This document shows, piece by piece, positions 7,123 through 15,796 of a DNA stretch of 64,000 bases. The stretch comes from Klebsiella grimontii (lineage in GTDB: Bacteria > Pseudomonadota > Gammaproteobacteria > Enterobacterales > Enterobacteriaceae). Numbering within the stretch: position 1 is the stretch's first letter; every line of letters starts with the position of its first letter. Below the pieces are notes generated by a model. It was given only the letters and a program-made list of their open reading frames with translations. It did not search any database and was not told the origin of the DNA. The position numbers were made by a program, and so were the translations under genes. The DNA lies in the NCBI RefSeq assembly GCF_900200035.1, contig NZ_FZTC01000019.1:62001-126000 (forward strand). Reading direction: 5' to 3'.

Positions 7123-10100
7123 ATGGACTTTTCCCGCTTTTTTATCGACAGGCCGATTTTCGCCGCGGTGCTGTCGATTCTGATTTTTATCACCGGATTA
7201 ATCGCCATCCCGCTGCTGCCGGTCAGCGAATATCCTGACGTCGTGCCGCCCAGCGTGCAGGTGCGCGCGGAGTATCCTGGCGCCAACCCGAAAGTGATCG
7301 CTGAGACCGTGGCGACGCCGCTGGAAGAGGCGATCAACGGCGTTGAAAACATGATGTACATGAAATCCGTCGCTGGCTCCGACGGCGTGCTGGTGACCAC
7401 CGTCACCTTCCGTCCGGGTACCGACCCGGATCAGGCGCAGGTCCAGGTGCAAAACCGGGTATCGCAGGCCGAAGCGCGTCTGCCGGAAGATGTGCGGCGT
7501 TTAGGGATTACCACCCAGAAGCAGTCGCCGACGCTGACGCTGGTGGTGCATCTGTTTTCGCCCGGCGGTAAATACGACTCTCTGTATATGCGTAACTACG
7601 CCACGCTAAAAGTGAAAGATGAGCTGGCGCGCCTGCCCGGCGTCGGCCAAATTCAGATTTTTGGCTCGGGCGAATACGCGATGCGCGTCTGGCTCGATCC
7701 CAATAAAGTGGCGGCGCGCGGGCTGACCGCCTCGGATGTGGTGACGGCGATGCAGGAGCAAAACGTCCAGGTTTCCGCCGGGCAGCTTGGCGCCGAGCCG
7801 CTGCCGAAAGAGAGCGATTTCCTGATCTCCATTAACGCCCAGGGGCGCCTGCACACCGAAGAAGAGTTTGGCAATATTATTCTCAAAACGGCGCAGGACG
7901 GCTCGCTGGTGCGCCTGCGCGACGTGGCGCGTATCGAAATGGGCTCCGGCAGCTATGCGCTGCGTTCCCAGTTGAACAATAAAGACGCGGTCGGGATTGG
8001 TATCTTCCAGTCGCCGGGGGCGAACGCGATCGATCTCTCGAACGCGGTGCGCGCCAAAATGGACGAGCTGTCGAAGCGTTTCCCGCAGGATATGCAATGG
8101 GCGGCGCCTTACGATCCGACGGTGTTTGTTCGCGACTCCATTCGCGCGGTCGTGCAAACGCTGCTGGAAGCGGTGGTGCTGGTGGTGCTGGTGGTGATCC
8201 TGTTCCTGCAAACCTGGCGCGCGTCGATTATTCCGCTGATCGCGGTGCCGGTCTCGGTGGTGGGGACCTTCAGCATTCTTTATCTGCTGGGCTTCTCGTT
8301 GAACACCCTGAGCCTGTTCGGGCTGGTACTGGCTATCGGCATCGTGGTGGATGACGCCATCGTCGTGGTGGAAAACGTCGAGCGAAATATCGAGGAGGGG
8401 CTGGCTCCGCTTGCCGCGGCGCATCAGGCGATGCGTGAAGTGTCCGGGCCGATCATCGCCATTGCGCTGGTGCTGTGCGCGGTGTTCGTGCCGATGGCGT
8501 TTCTCTCGGGCGTGACCGGTCAGTTCTACAAACAGTTTGCGGTAACGATCGCGATTTCCACGGTGATTTCGGCCATCAACTCGCTGACGCTCTCTCCGGC
8601 GCTGGCCGCGCTGCTGTTGAAGCCGCACGGCGCGCCGAAGGACTTCCCGACCCGGCTTATCGATCGTCTGTTCGGCTGGATTTTCCGTCCGTTTAACCGC
8701 TTTTTCCACCGCAGCTCGAACGGCTATCAGGGGTTGGTGGGCAAAACGCTTGGACGACGCGGAGCGGTGTTTGCTGTGTATCTGCTGCTGCTCTGCGCCG
8801 CGGGCGTCATGTTTAAAATCGTCCCCGGCGGGTTTATTCCGACCCAGGATAAGCTGTACTTAATCGGCGGCGTGAAAATGCCGGAAGGTTCTTCGCTGGC
8901 GCGCACCGATGCGGTGATCCGCAAAATGAGCGAAATCGGGATGAATACCGAAGGCGTGGACTATGCGGTCGCGTTCCCGGGGCTCAACGCGCTGCAGTTT
9001 ACCAACACGCCGAATACCGGGACGGTCTTCTTTGGCCTGAAGCCGTTCGACCAGCGTCATCATTCGGCGGCGGAAATTAACGCCGAGATTAACGCCAAAA
9101 TCGCGCAAATCCAGCAGGGCTTTGGCTTCTCGATTTTGCCGCCGCCGATTTTAGGACTGGGTCAGGGTTCCGGCTATTCGCTGTATATTCAGGACCGCGC
9201 CGGCCTTGGCTACGGCGCGCTGCAAAGCGCGGTGAACGCGATGTCCGGTACGATTATGCAGACGCCGGGGATGCATTTCCCGATCTCAACCTACCAGGCT
9301 AACGTTCCGCAGCTGGATGTGCAGGTCGACAGGGATAAGGCGAAAGCGCAGGGCGTGTCGCTGACCGATCTGTTCGGTACGCTGCAAACCTATCTGGGCT
9401 CCTCTTATGTCAATGACTTTAACCAGTTCGGGCGTACCTGGCGCGTGATGGCGCAGGCCGACGGGCCGTTCCGCGAAAGCGTGGAAGATATTGCCAATTT
9501 GCGCACCCGCAATAATCAGGGCGAAATGGTGCCGATCGGTAGTATGGTGAATATCAGCACCACCTACGGACCGGACCCGGTGATTCGCTACAATGGTTAT
9601 CCGGCGGCGGATCTGATCGGCGACGCCGACCCTCGCGTACTCTCTTCCTCGCAGGCGATGACGCAGCTTGACGAGATGTCTAAACAGATACTGCCGAACG
9701 GGATGAATATTGAATGGACGGACCTGAGCTTCCAGCAGGCCACCCAGGGCAATACGGCGCTGATCGTCTTCCCGGTGGCGGTACTGCTGGCATTCCTGGT
9801 GCTGGCGGCGCTGTATGAAAGCTGGACGCTGCCGCTGGCGGTGATCCTTATCGTACCGATGACGATGCTCTCCGCGCTGTTTGGCGTCTGGCTGACCGGC
9901 GGCGATAACAACGTGTTCGTGCAGGTGGGGCTGGTGGTGCTGATGGGGCTGGCCTGTAAAAACGCGATTCTGATCGTCGAGTTTGCCCGCGAGCTGGAAA
10001 TGCAGGGGAAAGGGATCATGGAAGCGGCACTGGAAGCGTGCCGTCTGCGTTTACGCCCGATCGTGATGACCTCCATCGCCTTTATCGCCGGGACCATCCC

Positions 10101-10275
10101 GCTGATCCTCGGCCACGGCGCGGGCGCGGAGGTCCGCGGCGTCACCGGGATCACGGTGTTCTCGGGGATGCTGGGCGTGACGCTGTTTGGTCTGTTCCTG
10201 ACCCCGGTGTTCTATGTGACGCTGCGTAAATTCGTCACACGCGGCAAAGCGGTAAAGGACGTTTCGCCAGCGTAG
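7123..10275 (+). CDS. oqxB: OqxB, inner-membrane RND multidrug efflux transporter
   Basis: The protein has 1050 residues, the standard OqxB length, with full HAE1-RND architecture. The start is MDFSRFFIDRPIFAAVLSIL. Twelve membrane helices surround two large periplasmic loops. The proton-relay pair in TM4 is Asp410-Asp411 within LAIGIVVDDAIVVVENVERN, and the TM10-11 region carries GLACKNAILIVEFARELE. The gene lies 23 bases after oqxA and is co-transcribed with it. OqxB captures drugs from the periplasm or membrane and drives them out with the proton gradient. The gene is followed at once by a strong terminator. No frameshift or missing key residue is seen. Confidence 0.96.
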   Translation: MDFSRFFIDRPIFAAVLSILIFITGLIAIPLLPVSEYPDVVPPSVQVRAEYPGANPKVIAETVATPLEEAINGVENMMYMKSVAGSDGVLVTTVTFRPGTDPDQAQVQVQNRVSQAEARLPEDVRRLGITTQKQSPTLTLVVHLFSPGGKYDSLYMRNYATLKVKDELARLPGVGQIQIFGSGEYAMRVWLDPNKVAARGLTASDVVTAMQEQNVQVSAGQLGAEPLPKESDFLISINAQGRLHTEEEFGNIILKTAQDGSLVRLRDVARIEMGSGSYALRSQLNNKDAVGIGIFQSPGANAIDLSNAVRAKMDELSKRFPQDMQWAAPYDPTVFVRDSIRAVVQTLLEAVVLVVLVVILFLQTWRASIIPLIAVPVSVVGTFSILYLLGFSLNTLSLFGLVLAIGIVVDDAIVVVENVERNIEEGLAPLAAAHQAMREVSGPIIAIALVLCAVFVPMAFLSGVTGQFYKQFAVTIAISTVISAINSLTLSPALAALLLKPHGAPKDFPTRLIDRLFGWIFRPFNRFFHRSSNGYQGLVGKTLGRRGAVFAVYLLLLCAAGVMFKIVPGGFIPTQDKLYLIGGVKMPEGSSLARTDAVIRKMSEIGMNTEGVDYAVAFPGLNALQFTNTPNTGTVFFGLKPFDQRHHSAAEINAEINAKIAQIQQGFGFSILPPPILGLGQGSGYSLYIQDRAGLGYGALQSAVNAMSGTIMQTPGMHFPISTYQANVPQLDVQVDRDKAKAQGVSLTDLFGTLQTYLGSSYVNDFNQFGRTWRVMAQADGPFRESVEDIANLRTRNNQGEMVPIGSMVNISTTYGPDPVIRYNGYPAADLIGDADPRVLSSSQAMTQLDEMSKQILPNGMNIEWTDLSFQQATQGNTALIVFPVAVLLAFLVLAALYESWTLPLAVILIVPMTMLSALFGVWLTGGDNNVFVQVGLVVLMGLACKNAILIVEFARELEMQGKGIMEAALEACRLRLRPIVMTSIAFIAGTIPLILGHGAGAEVRGVTGITVFSGMLGVTLFGLFLTPVFYVTLRKFVTRGKAVKDVSPA

Positions 10276-10290
10276 GGAGCGGCAGATAAC

Positions 10291-10326
10291 AAAAAACCGC
10301 CTTCACAGTGAAGGCGGTTTTTTTTG
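10291..10326. terminator. Bidirectional rho-independent terminator between oqxB and oqxR
   Basis: The stem AACCGCCTTCA / TGAAGGCGGTT has a CAG loop and is flanked by A6 on the left and T8 on the right. It can end both oqxAB and the convergent oqxR transcript. Confidence 0.9.
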
Positions 10327-10339
10327 CGCTGAAGGAAAA

Positions 10340-10819
10340 TTAATGAGCTTCTTTATACTTGGCGATAAGTTCAGGCACCGGATCGCACCCGCTGGTATCG
10401 GCTTTTTTCACTTCTTCCAGCGCGCTTGCCACGGTGTGGCGCGCCAGTACCTGTAGTGAAGCCTGCTCCGCTTCATCGGCGATAGATTTGAAGTACCAGC
10501 ATGCGTTCGCGCTGACCACGCAGCGGGCAGGGACGTCAGGACGCGACGCCCACAGCTTTTTATCTTCGATGACGGAGACGTAGATATCGCGCAGGGTGAT
10601 CTCTTCCGCCGGGCGGCCAAGATGAATAGAGCCGTTGCGGCCAAGGGTAGAGACGATAATGCCGTCACGGGTGAGAGGAACCATGAGTTTGCGGATAAAG
10701 CTCGGGTTCGCTTCCAGACCGTAGGCCAGAATCGCACTCGTTGAGCGTTCACCCAACTGCTCCGCCATTGCTACGCTGAGAACCATCTGCAAAGCTGTCG
10801 GGAAGCGGTAATCTAACAT
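10340..10819 (-). CDS. oqxR: OqxR, Rrf2-family repressor of rarA-oqxAB
   Basis: This 159-residue Rrf2-type winged-helix protein begins MLDYRFPTALQMVLSVAMAE, with LGEANPSFIRKLMVPLTRDG-like recognition elements and GRPAEEITLRDIYVSV after the wing. The ATG at 10817-10819 gives the usual N-terminus; the open frame continues upstream without homology. Cysteines are at 100, 107 and 145. This is not the tight three-Cys cluster of IscR, so an Fe-S cluster is doubtful. OqxR is known to repress rarA and oqxAB, and loss of it causes overexpression and resistance. The sequence here is intact, so the pump should be at basal level. It lies tail-to-tail with oqxB. Confidence 0.93.
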   Translation of the reverse strand: MLDYRFPTALQMVLSVAMAEQLGERSTSAILAYGLEANPSFIRKLMVPLTRDGIIVSTLGRNGSIHLGRPAEEITLRDIYVSVIEDKKLWASRPDVPARCVVSANACWYFKSIADEAEQASLQVLARHTVASALEEVKKADTSGCDPVPELIAKYKEAH

Positions 10820-10890
10820 TTTCTTATCCTGGGTAGCGGTGAATCTTGTTCTTTTTGGCACCGCAGAGGTGAGTAAGCAATAAACAAACA

Positions 10891-10918
10891 ATATACCAAA
10901 TACGGTAATTTTTTTGAA
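10891..10918 (-). promoter_or_regulatory. Candidate oqxR promoter with TACC-N6-GGTA dyad in its spacer
   Basis: On the minus strand TTCAAA and TATATT are 17 bp apart. Within that spacer and reaching the -10 box lies TACC-N6-GGTA (10894-10907). A dyad in the promoter spacer is a common repressor position and might mediate autoregulation by OqxR. It does not resemble the TGCAA dyads near oqxA. Confidence 0.4.
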
Positions 10919-11058
10919 GCAATCTGCGCTATGCCTGCGACTTAAAAAAGCGTTTCCGACCTGTACTGGAGGTTGGCGTCGCCTCCTTCCTGTCCCGGCC
11001 AAGGCGGTAAATAATGAAGAGGGAAGAGGGGTATGATGCGAACCGAACGTGGTGCTGT

Positions 11059-11928
11059 TCAGGTGCCGGCCGCAACAGGATCGGCAAGCATGGCATCGAC
11101 AATATCCAGCATTGCCCGCAGGCGATCCATATGTCGGAGATCAGAGTGATACCCGACCCATATATCTTTGGATGGCGGTGGCGTCGGCGTGCCAATGCGC
11201 TGCAATCCGGAGAGGGCATCGCCAAGAGGCTGCGGTAGCACGGCCATCCCCATTCCCCGCTGACACATCTGCGCCTGAACGGCCCGACTGGTACTGGTGA
11301 ACACCCGCCGCGACAGGGGGAAGCCGTCAAGCAGCCAGGCAACATCAGAAAAGTGAGATTGCGCCGTATTCATCAAAATAAGCCCCACGGCGGCCGGATC
11401 GTGCTGCACCGTCTGCGCGGTTTCCGCTGTTCCATACAGCGCATAGGGCATACTCATCAGGCGGCGCTGGACAATATCCGGTTCGGTAAACGGGACGATG
11501 CGAAACGCGATGTCGGCATCGCGGCGCGACAAATTGAGCAAGCGGTAGCTTGCAATGACTTCCGGCACAATGGCCGGGTGGCGGCGCGTCAGTTCGACAA
11601 GCACCGGGGCCAGAACATAGTTAGCGAACCATTCTGCTGAAGATATCCTTAATATCCCTTCAAGTCGTTCATGATTCCCCGCCAGGCGTCGTTCCATTGC
11701 CAGCGCGGAGTTTTCCATCGCCTCAGCCAGCTTAAGAACTCTGTCGCCGGCGTCCGTTAGCACCAGACCCTCCCTTGTACGGCGGAACAGCGCCTGCTGG
11801 GCTTCATCTTCCAGCGCTTTTATCCTGCGTCCTACCGTCGGATGACTCACGCCAAGGCTTCGCGCTGCCTCACCGAAGGAGCCTTGACGAAGGACTGCAA
11901 GAAATACCCGGACGTCTCCCCATTCCAT
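11059..11928 (-). CDS. LysR family transcriptional regulator
   Basis: The protein has 289 residues. The N-terminal winged HTH has MEWGDVRVFLAVLRQGSFGEAARSLGVSHPTVGRRIKALE, a standard LysR pattern of the subgroup with Trp-Asp near the start. Residues about 90-285 form the effector-binding domain. It is divergent from an MFS exporter gene, with 111 bp between them containing a GTTCA/TGAAC dyad, so it most likely controls that transporter. The ligand is unknown. Confidence 0.88.
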   Translation of the reverse strand: MEWGDVRVFLAVLRQGSFGEAARSLGVSHPTVGRRIKALEDEAQQALFRRTREGLVLTDAGDRVLKLAEAMENSALAMERRLAGNHERLEGILRISSAEWFANYVLAPVLVELTRRHPAIVPEVIASYRLLNLSRRDADIAFRIVPFTEPDIVQRRLMSMPYALYGTAETAQTVQHDPAAVGLILMNTAQSHFSDVAWLLDGFPLSRRVFTSTSRAVQAQMCQRGMGMAVLPQPLGDALSGLQRIGTPTPPPSKDIWVGYHSDLRHMDRLRAMLDIVDAMLADPVAAGT

Positions 11929-11942
11929 TTCATGGTCTCACC

Positions 11943-11956
11943 GTTCAAAAATGAAC
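11943..11956. promoter_or_regulatory. Inverted repeat GTTCA-N4-TGAAC, candidate LysR operator
   Basis: A perfect 5-bp dyad with the spacer AAAA lies 15 bp upstream of the LysR start and in the shared region with the MFS gene. The compact T-N10-A form is close to the T-N11-A LysR box. Its role is inferred from position. Confidence 0.45.
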
Positions 11957-12039
11957 ATCAAATATACAAAAGTGTCAGTTCCAAAACAACTTTGTAGGTA
12001 TCACTATTGCCTCCTCGACCTAACCCTATGGAGTGTTCT

Positions 12040-13476
12040 ATGTCGACCCATCGCATCACGCAAGCTGAGCCGCGCCGCTGGGCCATGTTCGTCATTTTGC
12101 TGGTCGGCGCGTTTTTGCCGCCGCTCGATTTTTTTATCGTCAATGTTGCGCTGCCTGCCATCCAGAGCGAGCTGGGCGCCTCTTTCTCCGCCGAACAGCT
12201 GGTCATTTCATCCTATGCGGCTGTGTATGCTGTCACCCTCATTACCGGAGGCCGCCTGGGCGATATTTATGGCCGCGGCAGGATGTTTTTCCTTGGGCTT
12301 ATCGGTTTTGCTGCTGCATCGTTATTGTGCGGTTTAGCCTGGTCACCGTGGGTGCTGATTATCGGACGCATTTTACAGGGTGCCACGGCTGCGATTATGG
12401 CCCCCCAGGCGCTGGCTTCCGTGCAGGCCATTTTCCCGGAAGCGGAAAAACCGTTCGCGCTGAGTCTGTATGGCGCAGTGTTTGGCCTGGCCTCCGTTAT
12501 CGGCCAGGTATCAGGCGGCATTCTGATCTCAGCGAACCTGTTTGGCCTGGGATGGCGGACTATTTTTCTCGTTAACCTGCCGGTGGCGCTGCTGGTCATC
12601 CTCTTTGGCGTGCCGCTGCTGAAAGAGACGCGGGCGCAATCTGCACAGCGGCTGGACCCCGTCGGCACGCTGCTGACAACCGTGATGCTGAGCGCGGTGA
12701 TTGTGCCGTTGACTGAAGGCCGAGAGGCAGGGTGGCCGTGGTGGACGTGGCTGTCATTGCTTGCTTTCCCACTGCTGGCCCGATTGTTATGGCGCTATGA
12801 GGATCGGCTTAGCCAGCATGGCGGTTCGCCGCTACTTAATCCTGCCGTGTTGCGCGCGCCGGGACTGGGCCAGGGACTGGCGATCGTATTGCTGTTTTAT
12901 TCCATCGGCGCCTTCTTTCTTTTATTTTCCATTTATCTACAAGGCGCGTTGCATTTGAACGCCCTGACCGCGGGCCTGATTTTTCTGCCCTTTGGCGTCG
13001 GCTTTCTGATCGGACCGTTGCTGACGCCTTATCTCAGGCGCTTGGTTGGCAATTACCTGAGCGCAATCGGGATGGGATGCGAGACCTTAGGGCTGGCAGG
13101 TCTTGCAGGGGTCATTGCCAATACGCCGACGGGCAGTTCTCCCGCCGCGTTGCCGCTCGCCCTATTGCTTTTTGTTACCGGTCTCGGCCAGGGGCTGGCG
13201 ATGCCAACGCTGGTCAGAATGGTAACCGGCCGCGTTGCGCCGGCGTTTTCGGGAATGATTGCCGGCGTGACCAGCTCGGCGCTGCAGCTCAGCACGGCGC
13301 TGAGCGTCGCGGTGATTGGCGGCCTTTTTTACAGCATGTTGGACAACGGGAAAAGCGCGGCGAATATCACCCAGGCTTTTATCGTCGCGCTGGCGGCGAT
13401 GTCGCTCTGCCTTGCCGCGGGCGCCGGGTTAAGTTTCCGCCTTCTCCGGCGCTCTTCGGATTGGGACCGGCGATAG
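12040..13476 (+). CDS. MFS transporter, DHA2 (14-TM) drug:proton exporter type
   Basis: The protein has 478 residues. The start at 12040 was chosen because GGAG lies six bases upstream and gives MSTHRITQAEPRRWAMFVIL; two in-frame ATGs lie further up. It has about 14 hydrophobic helices, with the DHA2 signatures PLDFFIVNVALPAIQ in TM1, GGRLGDIYGRGRMF in loop 2-3 and GRILQGATAAIMAPQALASV in TM4. It resembles the EmrB/QacA class. The divergent LysR gene probably regulates it. No adaptor or outer-membrane gene is adjacent, so it likely works alone in the inner membrane. The substrate is unknown. Confidence 0.88.
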   Translation: MSTHRITQAEPRRWAMFVILLVGAFLPPLDFFIVNVALPAIQSELGASFSAEQLVISSYAAVYAVTLITGGRLGDIYGRGRMFFLGLIGFAAASLLCGLAWSPWVLIIGRILQGATAAIMAPQALASVQAIFPEAEKPFALSLYGAVFGLASVIGQVSGGILISANLFGLGWRTIFLVNLPVALLVILFGVPLLKETRAQSAQRLDPVGTLLTTVMLSAVIVPLTEGREAGWPWWTWLSLLAFPLLARLLWRYEDRLSQHGGSPLLNPAVLRAPGLGQGLAIVLLFYSIGAFFLLFSIYLQGALHLNALTAGLIFLPFGVGFLIGPLLTPYLRRLVGNYLSAIGMGCETLGLAGLAGVIANTPTGSSPAALPLALLLFVTGLGQGLAMPTLVRMVTGRVAPAFSGMIAGVTSSALQLSTALSVAVIGGLFYSMLDNGKSAANITQAFIVALAAMSLCLAAGAGLSFRLLRRSSDWDRR

Positions 13477-13480
13477 CGCT

Positions 13481-13510
13481 AAAAAAATCCACGCCGGGCG
13501 TGGATTTTAG
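13481..13510. terminator. Bidirectional terminator between the MFS gene and the GAPDH gene
   Basis: The stem AAAATCCACGC / GCGTGGATTTT has a short CGG loop and is preceded by a run of A. It serves the convergent MFS (+) and GAPDH (-) genes. Confidence 0.85.
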
Positions 13511-13531
13511 AGGGGACGTGTGGGCAAGGAG

Positions 13532-14542
13532 CTAGCCTTCACGCTTTGCCATCAGCAGCGAAAGGTCGACGAGGCGATTGGAGAATCCCCACTCATTGTC
13601 GTACCACGCCAGAATTTTGACCATATTGCCGCCAATCACCAGCGTTGACAGACCATCGATAATGGAGGAACGCGGATCGCCCCGGTAGTCGCTTGAGACC
13701 AGCGGCTCATCGCTATAGCCGAGGGTACCTTTCAGCGGCCCCGTCGCGGCGGCTTCACGAAACGCGTTATTGACCTCTTCAGCCGTGACATCCCGCTCGA
13801 GCGTTACGGTCAGATCGACAATCGACACCACCGGAACCGGTACGCGCAGCGAGTAACCGGTTAAGCGGCCGTCCAGCTCAGGGATAACTTTGCCAAGCGC
13901 CTTCGCGGCACCGCTGGAGTAGGGCACAATCGACAGCGCGGCGGCGCGGGCGCCACGGAGATCTTTTTCCGGCTGGTCGTGCAGCGCCTGGCTGTTGGTG
14001 TAGGCGTGGGTGGTGTTCATCAGGCCATGTTTAATACCGAAATGCTGGTGCAGCACCTGCGCGGCAGGCGCCAGGCCGTTGGTGGTGCAGCTACCGTTGC
14101 TGACCACGTAGTGCTTATCCGGTGAATAGAGGCCATCGTTAACACCCATCACGATGGTTAAATCCTCATTTTTACCGGGAGCGGAGATAATCACGCGCCT
14201 GGCGCCACCGCTGTGGATGTGTACCGCCGCCTTGTCGCGGTCAGTAAAGAAGCCTGTGGCCTCAATGACAATATCCACCTCGCTCTGACGCCACGGGATG
14301 CTCGCTGGGTCGCGTTCGCTGAAGACGGTAATGGTTTTTCCGTCAACCACAAGCTGCCCCTCACCGGCGGTGACGTCGGCGTCGAGTTTACCGAGCAGCG
14401 AGTCGTATTTCAGCAGATGGGCCAGCGTTTTACTGTCGGTCAGATCGTTGATGGCCACAATCTGAATCTCCGGGTTACCCTGGGCAGCACGCAGTACGTT
14501 GCGACCGATACGGCCAAAACCATTAATACCGACCTTTACCAT
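13532..14542 (-). CDS. Type I glyceraldehyde-3-phosphate dehydrogenase (extra paralogue, not GapA)
   Basis: The protein has 336 residues. The start is the ATG at 14540-14542, with AAGGAG six bases upstream. It has the N-terminal NAD-binding motif MVKVGINGFGRIGRNVLRAA, the active-site loop SNGSCTTNGL with catalytic Cys152, the general base His179 in NTTHAYTN, and the closing WYDNEWGFSNRLVDL. Enterobacterial GapA has SCTTNCLAP here, and the extra Gly and many other differences mark this as the GapC/Gram-positive-like branch. It catalyses oxidative phosphorylation of glyceraldehyde 3-phosphate to 1,3-bisphosphoglycerate. The gene is monocistronic between a transporter and a GlxA regulator, with no other glycolytic genes nearby. 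Its physiological niche is unclear. Confidence 0.9.
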   Translation of the reverse strand: MVKVGINGFGRIGRNVLRAAQGNPEIQIVAINDLTDSKTLAHLLKYDSLLGKLDADVTAGEGQLVVDGKTITVFSERDPASIPWRQSEVDIVIEATGFFTDRDKAAVHIHSGGARRVIISAPGKNEDLTIVMGVNDGLYSPDKHYVVSNGSCTTNGLAPAAQVLHQHFGIKHGLMNTTHAYTNSQALHDQPEKDLRGARAAALSIVPYSSGAAKALGKVIPELDGRLTGYSLRVPVPVVSIVDLTVTLERDVTAEEVNNAFREAAATGPLKGTLGYSDEPLVSSDYRGDPRSSIIDGLSTLVIGGNMVKILAWYDNEWGFSNRLVDLSLLMAKREG

Positions 14543-14620
14543 GATCAACTCCTTAGTTGTTGTCTCTGAAGTTAATGTAGGCCGGTCGCTGGTTGGCGTA
14601 AATGACGGAAAAGGATCACT

Positions 14621-15601
14621 TTACGCCATTTTACGGCAATGAAAACGCTGGCGGTATTCACCCGGCGTCAGGTGAAGCTGTTTTTCAAACTGCCGTCGCA
14701 GGTTAATGCTGCTGCCAAATCCCGTTTGTTCGGCGATACGATCCAGCGTCTCGGCTGTCTGCTCCAGACGCTGCCGGGCCGCGGCCAGGCGGGCTTCGGC
14801 GACGTAGCGCGCCGGCGACGCGCCGGTTTCCCGGGTAAATACGCGGGTGAAATTACGTGGGCTCATGGCCACTTTTTCCGCCAGTTTTTCCACACAGAGG
14901 TCGGCGGTGAGGTTCTCAAGCACCCAGGCCAGCAGATCGTTTATGGGGCCCAGGGTACTGGTCTGCTGTAGGTTGTAGCGGCTAAACTGCAGCTGGCCTC
15001 CGGGACGTCGCAGGTACATGACGAAGTCCTGGGCGATATCGCGCGCCAGGCTGAAGCCGTAGTCCTCCTCAACCAGCGCTAGCGTCAGGTCAAAGCCGGA
15101 ACTGACCCCGCCGGAGGTCCAGATATGCTCGTCCTGAATATAGAGCGGGCCGCCTTCCACGCGCACCTGAGGGAATTCCGCCTGCAGGGTTTCCAGCAGC
15201 TTCCAGTGGGTAGTGGCGCGTCTGCCGTCCAGTAACCCGGTTTGCGCCAGCAGCATCGCGCCGCCGCATATGGACGCAATGCGGCGGGCATGGGGGGCAG
15301 CCAGCCGCAGCCAGTCAACGACCGCGATCCCTTCCTGCGGGTTTTGACCTCTGCCGGTAATCATGATGGTATCAAGCGGCTCGCGGGGGTCTATCTCATG
15401 CAGGCGATGATCGGCCAGCAGATTTAAACCGGACTGACCATGGATCACCTGATGCGGCTGGGTTGTCGCGAGCTGCACCTGGTAACCGTTGCCCTTAGCG
15501 CCTTCCGGGTGCAGGCGGTTGGCCTGCATCAGAATGTCGGCAATACCGGCGGATTCAAACAGCATGCCGCCATCGGGGACAATAATAAGTATCTTCTTCA
15601 T
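14621..15601 (-). CDS. GlxA family regulator (DJ-1/PfpI-like domain fused to AraC HTH)
   Basis: The protein has 326 residues. Residues about 1-190 are a DJ-1/PfpI glutamine-amidotransferase-like domain with MKKILIIVPDGGMLFESAG and the elbow ASICGGAMLLAQTG, in which Cys112 holds the nucleophile-like position. Residues about 215-320 form the AraC-type DNA-binding domain, with KLAEKVAMSPRNFTRVFTRE and ETLDRIAEQTGFGSSINLRR. Such proteins act as transcriptional regulators rather than amidases. The gene stands alone. It lies 78 bp after the start of the GAPDH gene and reads the same way, but its target is not evident. Confidence 0.88.
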   Translation of the reverse strand: MKKILIIVPDGGMLFESAGIADILMQANRLHPEGAKGNGYQVQLATTQPHQVIHGQSGLNLLADHRLHEIDPREPLDTIMITGRGQNPQEGIAVVDWLRLAAPHARRIASICGGAMLLAQTGLLDGRRATTHWKLLETLQAEFPQVRVEGGPLYIQDEHIWTSGGVSSGFDLTLALVEEDYGFSLARDIAQDFVMYLRRPGGQLQFSRYNLQQTSTLGPINDLLAWVLENLTADLCVEKLAEKVAMSPRNFTRVFTRETGASPARYVAEARLAAARQRLEQTAETLDRIAEQTGFGSSINLRRQFEKQLHLTPGEYRQRFHCRKMA

Positions 15602-15796
15602 GTCCTGAAAAGTAATCTTTTTACAGAATAAGTCAACAGAACCGATTGGCCTGGGCGAAGGGCGTTGACCAGAGGCTTGCTCAGCCAGAGAGCGGCAGGG
15701 CGCCGGGAAAACCCGGGGGAAATATCGCCATGAATAGCATACAGCCAGCCAGATGCTCGCCTGTCAGCGTTGATAATTCGACGGAAATGTCCGGCG

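Noticed and set aside
7606-8709. 367-codon open frame opposite oqxB
   Set aside because: Its protein is dominated by Arg, His and Gln, typical of antisense frames in GC-rich genes; oqxB is intact.
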